Source: Hydractinia symbiolongicarpus
Lineage: Eukaryota > Cnidaria > Hydrozoa > Anthoathecata > Hydractiniidae
Reading direction: 5' to 3'
Assembly (NCBI RefSeq): GCF_029227915.1
Contig: NC_079884.1
Location: forward strand, 8,742,001-8,806,000
DNA: 64,000 bases
Positions 54,546 through 64,000 of this stretch are shown piece after piece. Made by a program: the position numbers and the translations under genes. Numbering within the stretch: the stretch's first letter is position 1; every line of letters starts with the position of its first letter. The notes under the pieces are model-generated. The model was not told the origin of the DNA and made no database searches. It was given only the letters and a program-made list of their open reading frames with translations.

Positions 54546-54725
54546 AACTCTTGTGGTCTAAAGGTAAGATTCTTGTTAAAAATTTCACAAGGGATCCAGG
54601 TTCAAATCCTGACAGGAGTTAATAGGACCAAAGCCAATGCCTCTCTTTGATCATGCCACTTTGGTTTGTGCAGATAGTGTGCACAAGCAGTATCTGGAAA
54701 TATTGCAAATAAGTGAATAAATATG
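54546..54725 (+). repeat. SINE with tRNA-Glu-like head (or tRNA pseudogene plus tail)
   Basis: The head 54546-54620 folds like a tRNA. An acceptor stem pairs AACTCTTG with CAGGAGTT (eight pairs, one a G-U). An A-box region TGGTCTAAAGGTAAGA and a B box GGTTCAAATCC are present, as is a CTTGT/ACAAG anticodon stem. The anticodon loop has ten bases with TTTC in the place of tRNA-Glu(UUC), three more than a working tRNA. An unrelated body and an A/T-rich tail follow to about 54725, typical of a tRNA-derived SINE. No functional tRNA is called. Confidence 0.65.
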
Positions 54726-54871
54726 TTTTTAAGTCACTAGAATTCTAATGAAAAAAGCTATGTTTTAATATCTTTCCTAAAAAAAGTCTCTTCAACCAAA
54801 CCTCTTAGAAAGAAGCCGGTGTTCTAATATGTCTGCAAAAAACTGGCACTCTACAAGCCTGGTCTTTTGAG

Positions 54872-54923
54872 GTGTGCGATCGCGCCCCGGACCTTCGCAC
54901 ACTCCTGCAACAATGGAGGAGTG
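54872..54923. other. Two overlapping GC-rich stem-loops
   Basis: GTGTGCGA (54872-54879) pairs with TCGCACAC (54895-54902). CACTCCT (54900-54906) pairs with AGGAGTG (54917-54923). The stems share CAC at 54900-54902, so they compete or rearrange. The stretch GATCGCGCCCCGG is exceptionally GC-rich for this DNA. Confidence 0.55.
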
Positions 54924-55085
54924 TTTTCAGTCACGCATCAAAACATTTTAGTCACTTCAATAATGCGCACCTGGAATGTGCAGAAAAGTGCTCACGTTAT
55001 TAATAATTAACTATTTTTAAGTGGCACAGCAAAATATGAAAGAAAAACATGAAAGAAAAGGAAGAAAGTAATAAAATGAGTTCCA

Positions 55086-55370
55086 GTTTGTTAATGGCTT
55101 TTTATGTTTCGAGATGAATTCATTAGTTTAGGGCATCATTAGGTTGTATATCGCAGAAGTTGCCGGTGGCATGCTTCGAAAATGCTTGTCACTGGCACAG
55201 CTTAACATGAAGCAAAACTGTACAGGAGACCCAATTGTTAGAGTCTTCACAGAACATCTCTTTTCCCAAAAATGAGGGCAGGGCTGACTTATTGCCTGCC
55301 GTGTCGTGTGGGAGACAGAACTTCTGGACTTCTTTTTATTACGATATACAATTGTTTGGATTATTATTAC
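55086..55370 (+). repeat. Dispersed hairpin repeat, copy B
   Basis: This is the second copy of the repeat at 9182-9505, same orientation, core 55147-55353. Its hairpin at 55162-55196 (GCCGGTGGCATG with CTTGTCACTGGC) differs from copy A at two stem positions, and both changes give G-U pairs. ACGTCGGC end clusters like those around copy A are absent here. Confidence 0.8.
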
Positions 55371-55549
55371 TAAACATATTTGATTTCTCTTTCCCCTTTT
55401 AAAAAGATTTTTTAAACTTTATTCATCATGTTTTATTCACGAGAAAATTCGTCTGAAAGCTATATTAAGGAACAGGACACCTAACCTCTCCCAAGTTCTG
55501 GTTATATTTAACTTGCATGGGTGCACACTCTTCTCGCAGTATTATCTGT

Positions 55550-55670
55550 GACGATGAAGGTCGGACTGACTTGTGGCATGGTTCCAAATGGTCTTCTGTC
55601 TTTCGTTCGAGTCTCAGTGTAATGCACCAGCCAAGCATAAGAGTGTCAGCATGAAGGAAAGGGGCCGACT
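55550..55670 (+). repeat. Probable SINE segment with B-box-like motif
   Basis: A TGGCATGGTTCCAAATGG block is followed by CGTTCGAGTCTC, which resembles a Pol III B box. Related blocks occur at 440-545. Boundaries are uncertain. Confidence 0.4.
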
Positions 55671-55889
55671 TTAATGTTCTCGATACCTTACATTCAATTA
55701 CTCAGTAGGCCTACCAGACAACCACAATTTTCATATGTGATATCACGCACCTTAAATTATGAAAACTGAATAATCAATCTCTTCAATTAAGGCAAGACGC
55801 ATTAAATTCATCACATACCTACGACAATCGAGGCGAGTGAAGTATCACTCAGCTACTAAAATTCATATGACCAGGACTGCTTCAACTCC

Positions 55890-56195
55890 ACTGTCTCTTA
55901 CAAAAACCCTGCCACTCTAAGTTCTTAGCAAAAAAAAGCACCTTAAGTATCTCTAAAAAAAAGCTCTAAATTTAACGAGTCTCTTACGAAAAAACCTGGC
56001 TCACATGTCTTCAGAAAAACTGCTAAGTTCTCTGCAAAAAACTGGCACTTTAAGTGTAACGAGTATCTTACTAAAAAAACCTGGCTCTATAAGTCCACTG
56101 ACCCTTCCGAAAAATACCCGTGCTCCAAGAATGTCTGCAAAAAAACATCGCTCTAAGTCTACTGTCTCTTACGAAAAAAACTACTGTCTGTTTAA
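55890..56195 (+). repeat. Degenerate tandem repeat, period about 25-32 bp
   Basis: Recurring blocks such as CTCTTACGAAAAAA, TGGCTCT, TCTAAGT and TCTGCAAAAAAC follow one another with variable spacing. An isolated relative (GTCTGCAAAAAACTGGCACTCT) lies near 54830. Confidence 0.65.
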
Positions 56196-57316
56196 GTATT
56201 CTTAGCTTAAAGCACTGGTAGCTTTTATACACCACTCACGTTGATTATTTTGAAAAAAAATGCATTGTTAAGATCCAGATGGTGGAATATACTTAAGTTC
56301 AGTTGTCAAATGTCATGACAATTTCTTAAATATTGTCGCACACATCATTTTTAAATTTACCGGTTCTCTAAGCGATTTGGAACTTTAAGAACTGGTACTG
56401 GTGCACTACCCACATCCTTACATTTACCACATCTCTATCTATCTATCTTGATCTTATACTCAGCCTTTAATTGCCCTTAAACTTAGGGACCTAGAAATAG
56501 TTTATCTGTGAAAATGCACTCCTTGTTCGGCAGCATATTTCAAAGCTGTTTATTAAGGGAGGAATGCTTGTCATATAACATAAAGTTATATGGCAAGCAG
56601 AGTCACCAAATTGGCACTAGAACTGTTTGTTTGAAAATCATGTAAAAAATGCTAACTTTTTAGCATTCATCATTGGCAATTAATAACTAGTTCGTACAAT
56701 AATTGAATAGCTTTTAAACAATTAAACTGCTTGATTTCATTATTAATTAATCCAGGTAAATATGTTAAACACATTATCAGAGAATGGTCAACTTCTGCTG
56801 CGGGAAGAGAGAGACAGGAGAAAGGAGGAAGGGGTGGGATTGTTGTCAACCAAAAAAGAAATTCCACTAAATGAGAAATTCCTCCAACTCTGTTTTTCAC
56901 CCCACTACAGCTACGATGTATAAGAAATACGTTTGTGCAAGATCAAAACAACACATTAAAGCTCGTAAAAAGGCGGCAAATTTGAAAATTAAAATGTAAA
57001 ATTGTGGCTCTTCACTTCACAACAGCGTTGTTTGTTAGTCAGTCGTAGTCTCAGAGATGGAGGGTGAATTATGCAAATAAAACACCGGTAAACGATTTAA
57101 CATGTTGCCGATTTTCAGGCAATTTTATTTAGTCGGCTGGCGTAGAAACATGGAGATGAAATTGACAAAATGGTAGATTTTTCCTGACCCTCTGACTTCA
57201 TAGCTGGCTACCCTTGTATTGTTTTTTACAAACCTAACTAGCCATATTTGTTATGTCAGTGCACTGGAGAGTCTAATGTTCATTGCAGTGCGTATTTCAA
57301 AGTATTTCTAATAAAG

Positions 57317-60300
57317 ATGATTCATAGCCTTTTCCTGATAAACAATTCTGGGTATGTTTAATGCTGAATTATATTAATTTTTAGCTAAATATGTAGCTAG
57401 CTAGCAACTAACTAGCTACCTGTATTGTTCTAGGCATTATTTTTTTTTGCTGCTTTAAAATTTACAACATTTTTCAGAATACACCTTTAGGATAATTTGG
57501 GAAAACTAACCCTCCCATCGCATTGCAGCTTATTTCGCAATCAGGAGGAGGTAAACATCACACTTTTATAAGAGTTTATTAGGGAGATAACACGTTTTTT
57601 CGTGATGACTTTTTTTGCCACGTTTTTAATGAAAAGTACATGTAAGTTCTATCTCATTATTATTAACGTTTCCAGAAAATTTAAAAGAAATAGATACAAA
57701 GAAAAGAAAAAGGCACTTAAAGAGAAAGGAGTTAATAAAGTTTATATATATATATATATAAGTTATTTGTCAAGTTAATCTTATCAAAAACCATCAAAAA
57801 CTTGCTACCAAATTGTAATTTGTTTCATTTTTTATAGTTTTTTGCATCATTTGTGGTGAATCTTTGAGTGTTTTTTGTTCGGGTCTATAGAGGTTTTTTT
57901 GGGTGAATACTTGATTTTTTTTTCAAAACGTCAAACTCACCTGCAAACGCCCACACTTTTTACGGCGTATGCTGCTTATCGGCACCCTCTGCTAATTAAA
58001 GTTTATGAGCGAGACATGAACTTTATTCCTTTTTACATTACATTTAAGTGGTACAGTATGTTTTTTGGCGTTATTATGCCACACAAAAACAAATTATGGC
58101 AGGTGGGTGGGTGTGTGCGAAATTGCACTCCATTCTGGGTGATGCCTGAGTTAAGCTAAATGTCAATCATCATGGCTATAACCATTTAACGAATGGGTAT
58201 ATAGAAAAGTAGCAGAAATTTAAATACTTTTACTTCAAACCTAATGGGTTTGGCTATTGGGTACCACTTTACGGGCACTATTTGGACAAATACCATGTTT
58301 GCAGTAACCCACATTCTTTTGTTTTCCCTAAATGTGTCATTTATTAAGATAGGCTAATATTCTTAAAGCTAAGCACTTCACAGCAGGCACAGCAAACATA
58401 GGTGCCATATTACTGGCTTGAAACACATAAGTGTTAATGTAAACATATGTTACCAATATATAAACAAATATGGTAGCTGCTTGTGAATTGTCAGGGAATT
58501 CCACAAAGAAAAGAGCTGTGTATGCTAGTAAAGAGCATATTTAGCAGGTGTGATGAATCACATTGTCAGGGAATTCCACAAAGAAAGGAGTTTTTTACGC
58601 TAATAAAGAGCATATTTAGCAGGTGCGATGAATCATTGCCTGGATAGCTGTTGCGTGAAATGCCCACAGTTCTAATTTGCCTTTTTGTCTGTTGTCATTT
58701 TGCAACTTTTCTGATGTGTGTCCTTTTTAATTAAAAGTTTCATATTCTTCTTAGAATTTCTTGTGCCTCAACCTCTTTGCTAAAATGTTTCTTTTTCTTT
58801 ATGACTTGTTTATGGGAAAGGAAGTTTAAATGACATTTCCTTGTTGTTCTATTTACGGGAGAATAAGAATCCTTTATTTTTTAATAGGGATATCTTTCTG
58901 GAGAAGCATTGGAAGAGTGTTGTACCTCAGACAATATGTGATTATTTTTTTGAAGTTCAAAGAAAGGTAACAGCACAATTTTTCATTTTTTAAATTAAAT
59001 TAAATTTTTTTATTAGGAATTTTTCTATCTAGAATCTTTACTTTATCTTGTTTGTTTGCAGGTCTCTGAACCTACAGATGTTCCTCCAGTCATTGCAACA
59101 CCTCATCATTATTTAATTAGTGTTTATAGAAGTGACATATTTTATGTTGCTGTTGCACAAAGTGAAGGTACTGTTAACATTGCTTTTTTGTAGAGTGTAA
59201 TTGACACAATTAACACTTCTTGCATGGCCGTTGACTTTAAAAATCTTTTTTAAAAAAAAATGATTGGTCTAATAGGAAGAAGAATAACAGCAGAAAATTT
59301 TATTTAATAAAAATAAGACAACACATATCTTGTTGGTGTATAACGGTGTTTACATGTAGATTTCACTTCAACGGAAGTGTTAAGTCCACACGTCTGTGTG
59401 TAAAGAAATCACCTGTTGTGTTTATATGAACATGCTAAAGTAAAACTGGTTCACATCGACATTTAGCATGCATATAAACAAACTCCTGCAAAACAGTATT
59501 TTCAAACATATGCAAATCAAATCCCCATTCTTACTCAGGCATTGCTTCATGTAACAAATTGATCCAAAAATTGAAATGCCAGGATGAATGAATGTATCTT
59601 TACTTTCTCCCATCTTAAAAATAGTTTTCTTTATCATTTGACGGCATTTTGGCACAGACCACCCAAAGTGAAATTACACCTGCAGTGAACATGTAAACAA
59701 TCGCATTTTTTACTGCGGATTAAAATTTCACTTCAGGTAAATTTCACTTCGGTTCTCATGTAATCGCCTCCAAGACATACTTCCATGTTTACCTTGGAAT
59801 GTTCTGTTCTTGGTTGGGGTTGGGTTAGAATCCCAGCATAACATAATTTATCAGTTGTACATTATATGTATTTTTTTGTAAGGTAGAACATTTTTTATTT
59901 TTATTTCTACTTCTGTTTTATTTTTTGACATTATACTTTGCTTTGTTTTAGTGCCACCTTTATTTGTGATTGAATTTCTCCATCGCGTGTGTGATACGTT
60001 TACTGATTACTTTTCGGAATGTAACGAACAAGCTATAAATGATCATATCGTTGTTGTGTATGAGGTAAAGTACCAACCAATTTTGTCAATACACTATATA
60101 ATATAGTTTCACTTTGCCTCCTGTATTTTCTCTGGGCTAAATAAATTATTATTTGTTGCCATAACCCAAAACTTACTTTTAAAAATCATGTGAATCCTAA
60201 GTCATTGAATACACATGGCATAGCATTTTTACTTTTTTATTTTCCTGAAATATAATATCTCTGACTTCGTTTATATCTAAAGTATATATTTGGCACTAAG

Positions 60301-63300
60301 GTCCTCATTTCTAGTCCCCACACAAATTCTCATTATTTTTTTGTTTGTAGTTATTGGAAGAAATGCTGGACAACGGGTTTCCATTGGCAACAGAGAGCAA
60401 TATACTCAAAGAATTAATAAAACCTCCCAACATACTTAATAGAGTTGTAAATACTGTGACAGGTGCTTCAAAGTATGACTTTAAAAAATTGATCACTTTT
60501 TTTGTATTTACTATAGTACTTTACCAGACATGCTCTAAACATCTAAATATTCCAGAGAATGACCCAACCAGTTAATGAAGAATTTAATCATGCATTTTTA
60601 GTGTCAGTAGCGAGCTACCAACTGGATCGTTATCAAATGTTCCATGGAGACGTTCAGGTGTTAAATATCCTAACAATGAAGTAAGATATGTTAAAATCAT
60701 TAAATTTTTGAAATTTTTTGTTGCTAACCCGAATCTTTTTTTGTCCTTTATTCCAGGTGTATTTTGACGTTACTGAAGAAATCGACTGCATTATAGATAA
60801 ACAGGTAATTTTTTTCTCATTTGGGTTGAACAAAATAGTGTATAGTATGACACATACTTGATAACATACTTGTATAGTATGACACATACTTGATAAGTAA
60901 ACTGTCTTTACTATATGTCAGCATAATCGGTGCCATACTAAGCATTTAAGTACCAATTAGGCTCATAGGAAAAGCAGCATCATTCAGATTTAAGAGGAAG
61001 AGATCTTTCTCAATTTTCTGTACAAATGTAGATGAATCTTTATGTTTGTATTGAGGTTTTTCACTTTTCTTTGCAGGGTTCAATAATCAATATCGAAATT
61101 CAAGGCTATGTAAGTTGTTAACTGTCACTATCTGCGATGACTTGTTTAATTAAAACTTCATAAATGTTTACAGTGACCATATATTTCGCTTTCTTATCTT
61201 TTTTCTGCTTTCTTATTCCAATACTTTTATCTCAAGAAACACAAGGCTGAATTCTTGCTAAAAAGGGTTTAAAAATCTTTATCAGTCTCAAAATCAAGCT
61301 TATGTATAAATACAAACAGATGAAAAATAATTCCCAACAACTTGTTTCATTTCAAAAGCACCTTAATTTAAAAGAGAACTGTCATTAGGTTTTGTAAAAA
61401 CTTGATTGCTTTTAGATTGATTCTTATACTCGACTATCTGGAATGCCAGGTAAATAAAAAATCTTTAAATCTATGAAGTGCTGGCTTAAAAAAATGTGAA
61501 GTGTAAAGAAATACTTCAATTCTCTTTTAGATTTAAGTTTAACTTTTATGAATCCACGACTACTAGATGATGTTAGTTTCCACCCCTGTGTTCGACTAAA
61601 ACGATGGGAGGTTGGTATAACCCTTTTTACATTTCACTACTGAAACACTGTAGAATCACCGACAGTCTGCATCAGTTAGCGTTGTTATTGTTTGCATTTA
61701 GAACGAGAAAGTATTATCATTCATGCCTCCTGATGGCCAGTTTAAGCTGTTGACATATCATATATCAGGAGGGTGAGATTCAAAATGCTTTTTTTTTACT
61801 TGAATCTTCATTTAAAATTGAATTTATGATTAATTTTTTTTGCACACTGTTTTTTCACAAACTATCCGTTTCTTTCTAGAATGATCCAACTTCCATTGTA
61901 TGTGCGACCACAGATATCTTTTATTTCTGTAAGTTTAGATTTCACTTACTCAATCACTCACTCACCCTCTAAAAGTTCGCTCTAAATCGTATTGAATACA
62001 TTTTGTAACTTGTAGGGAAGCAGTGGTCGTTTTGATTTAACAATTGGTCAAAAAGCAAATTTAGGAAAAAATGTAAGTATTGATTTTGCTGCTGTGTTGT
62101 GTGTTATCTCGAATCTAGTTCCGTCCACGAAATAAACTACTCTCCTTGGACGTGACGCGCGAGCTAAAGAAAGATTTAGTTTTTCTTTCATGTTTTTTTA
62201 TAGATAGAAAAGGTTGTTGCAATTATACAGATGCCAAGACAAGTTTTAAATTGTAATCTTACTCCTGCAGGTATGAAGAGATGATTTGTAACTATGCTTC
62301 ATATGATTTTAGTTCTTTAGTCAAGGTTGACTGTCTCTTATGGGATGAAACTTGTGATGTGAATTAATTTTAATTATTATATTTTAGTTGGTAGTACATC
62401 TTTTGATCCTGTCAAAAAAATCTTACGTTGGGAAGTAAGTTAGTTTTTTTATTCGCTCGCAAACCAACTTTTTCTTCGCCACCACCACTTCTTTCCCAAT
62501 CGAATGTTATTCATTTTAACCGAAAAATGAGATTTTGAATAATTGTTATTTTAATAGAATCCAAATTCCCTTTTTTTAACGGATTTCTTTTAGTAGGAAA
62601 TTATTTTTAAAGATAACATTGTCGAATTGATTATGTTTATAGATATATTTTAGGAGGTTCCCAATACTTACCCTTTTGTTCTAAAAAACTATTTTTTTAT
62701 TTGAATTTATGCAATTTTATTATTTCTTTGCGAAAGTTTATCTTGCGAAACCATTCCAAAATTTAACTCGCTAAAGTTTATCGCACTAGAATTTTTCGAC
62801 ACTGCAATTCTATAGATCAATCCTTTTTATCCTTATACCTGTAGTAAAACGCAAAACTCACCTCCCATCTTAAAAATATCTAACTTTTTATTATCAAGTT
62901 AATATCTCATCTTAATTTTAGATCGGAAAAATCAACCCGCAGAAAAACTTACCAACGCTAAGAGGAAATGTAAGAGCACAAACTTCTGCTATATATACAC
63001 GATAAATGCACAAAAAACTGGGTTTTTTTCACCTTGCTTTGTTGTTTTAGATAACATTAGTTACTGGCGCACCGCCCCCTGAGGATATGCCAACAATCAC
63101 GGTACAAAAAAGTTTCTAGTGACTGTCATCTGTATTTAACCATCATTTTATTAAACACGAACAAGGATAATTTTTAAATTTTGTCCTTACATTCAAACCT
63201 GTTGTAAAGAAAATCCTATACAGGTCCCTTTACCGGACACCTTGCTCAACTTCCTGCCAAATTCTGATCAAATTGGCACACTGTGAAATATTTCCAAAAC

Positions 63301-63975
63301 ACCTTTTTTATCATTTTCTCGATTGTGGAATTTTCTAGTCTAGTAATAAAGACATTTAAATTTTAATTTGAGCAGTGTTTTTGTTTAAAATGGGTCCTGA
63401 AATTAAAAATATACATTATAGGCGTTTTAGTTCAAATTAGCGCAGGTATTGAGTTTTACTGAGTGCTAAGAAAATGGCCCTCGAAAGCTGTTAACTTTTC
63501 ATTCTCACCTATTTTGTTATTTTGTTACTTATTGTAGTTGGAGTTTCGTATTGGACAGTATGCTGTATCTGGAATAAAAGTAAATCGATTAGATATATAT
63601 GGAGAGGTATGTTTTCTTATTACTAGTGATTTTATATGCAGCCTTCACTTGTATATTCATTTGAGAAATTTTATTTTGATTTCTAACGTGGTCTCCATAA
63701 TTGCCTTATTGGTTGATTTCATTTTGCACAACTCGATAAAAAAATCCATAACATTTTATTGTGGATGGAATCCGTGGGTTTATGTGAATGTTCTTACTTT
63801 AAACTCTTTTTTTTTCAACATGACAAGGTTTCCAGAATGCTTAACTTGCAAATATTTGCTGAAGAGGAAGCTGATAAGTGAATTAACATATTATTTATCT
63901 TGTTTCTAGCGCTACAAACCGTTTAAGGGGGTGAAATACGTCACAAAGGCTGGCAAATTTCAAGTGAGAACGTAA
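57317..63975 (+). CDS. AP3M1: AP-3 complex mu subunit, 19 exons, 417 aa
   Basis: Coding exons: 57317-57351, 58888-58966, 59062-59167, 59952-60064, 60351-60472, 60602-60680, 60757-60804, 61077-61109, 61416-61449, 61531-61610, 61702-61772, 61880-61928, 62016-62072, 62204-62270, 62388-62434, 62922-62969, 63051-63101, 63538-63606, 63910-63975. They join to 1254 nt without a stop. The protein starts MIHSLFLINNSGDIFLEKHW and ends KYVTKAGKFQVRT, matching animal AP-3 mu along its length (human 418 aa). The N-terminal longin-like domain (about 1-140) binds the other AP-3 subunits. The C-terminal mu homology domain (about 177-417) reads YxxPhi signals, with blocks LPTGSLSNVPWRR, LSGMPDLSLTFMNPRLLDD and GIKVNRLDIYGE. 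AP-3 moves cargo from endosomes to lysosomes and lysosome-related organelles. Exon 5 must end at TCAAA|GTATGA; a nearer GT gives the wrong frame. AP3M1 versus AP3M2 is not resolved; the lineage may have one gene. Confidence 0.97.
58487..58635 (+). repeat. 75-bp tandem duplication in AP3M intron 1
   Basis: Two head-to-tail copies (58487-58561, 58562-58635) share ATTGTCAGGGAATTCCACAA, AAAGAGCATATTTAGCAGG and GATGAATCA, with a more variable middle. They lie within the 1.5-kb first intron. Confidence 0.9.
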
Positions 63976-64000
63976 CGCAGAAGTCAACCAAATTAACAGA

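Larger units (their letters stand above)
52822..57316. other. Divergent spacer between CDC7 and AP3M, repeat-rich
   Basis: The spacer holds the 5' regions of two divergently transcribed genes plus repeats: a tRNA-Glu-like SINE (54546), adjacent hairpins (54872), the second copy of the hairpin repeat (55086), another SINE-like segment (55550) and degenerate repeats (55890-56195). A minus-strand open frame at 53150-53434 (94 codons, no ATG at its start) has no recognised family. No gene is called. Confidence 0.55.

Noticed and set aside
54546-54620. Functional tRNA-Glu gene
   Set aside because: The anticodon loop is ten bases rather than seven and a SINE-like body follows directly, so it is called SINE or pseudogene.
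57875-58159. 94-codon frame in AP3M intron 1
   Set aside because: Low-complexity start, no similarity, and it lies within an intron of a well-supported gene on the same strand.
60463-60472. Earlier donor GTGCTT for AP3M exon 5
   Set aside because: It puts the next exon out of frame. Using GTATGA after TCAAA gives TGASNVSSELPTG, matching the family.

Overview
The window looks like AT-rich nuclear DNA of an animal, most likely a cnidarian and perhaps a hydrozoan. It carries intron-rich orthologues of conserved animal genes (CDC7 in 10 coding exons, the AP-3 mu subunit in 19, bublin/BBLN in 2), GT-AG introns, AATAAA signals, an animal-type Copia element, APE-type LINE remains, tRNA-derived SINEs and short inverted-repeat elements ending in CAACCTCGT. 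The cnidarian placement is inference from gene style and repeats; the class of animal was not tested.

Layout. 0.9-8.7 kb: a decayed LINE on the minus strand, split by a complete Copia retrotransposon (3170-8291) with identical 222-bp LTRs, a 5-bp target duplication (GTATG) and one open 1452-codon polyprotein. 8.9-10.3 kb: a probable non-autonomous element bounded by clusters of ACGTCGGC. It contains one copy of a 207-bp hairpin repeat whose second copy lies at 55.1 kb. 13.4-18.2 kb: three tandem, apparently single-exon RING-H2 membrane E3 ligases of RNF24/RNF122 type, all ending in the same ExxPLLY tail. 19.7-21.2 kb: BBLN. 21.2-24.5 kb: repeats, a SINE and a pre-miRNA-like hairpin. 24.55-29.07 kb, minus strand: an 8-exon gene for a 395-residue, mostly disordered phospho-protein I cannot name. 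29.1-46.6 kb: no recognisable gene, but minisatellites, a microsatellite, a SINE, small inverted-repeat elements and five perfect TGACGTCA palindromes within 9 kb. 46.57-52.82 kb, minus strand: complete CDC7 kinase (515 aa). 52.8-57.3 kb: SINEs, hairpins and degenerate repeats. 57.3-63.98 kb, plus strand: complete AP-3 mu subunit (417 aa).

The cellular genes do not form one pathway. CDC7 starts DNA replication, AP-3 sorts cargo to lysosome-related organelles, and BBLN is a small cytoskeletal coiled-coil protein. The RING trio carries tails matching the acidic dileucine signal read by AP-1/AP-3 adaptors, which suggests endosomal or lysosomal membrane ligases. No clearly new multi-gene system is visible. 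The best leads are the hairpin repeat with pairing-preserving changes, the RING trio, the orphan gene, the pre-miRNA-like hairpin and the young Copia insertion. Exon boundaries were joined by hand using reading-frame phase and GT-AG signals; all eight exons of the orphan gene, ten of CDC7 and nineteen of AP3M sum to uninterrupted frames.
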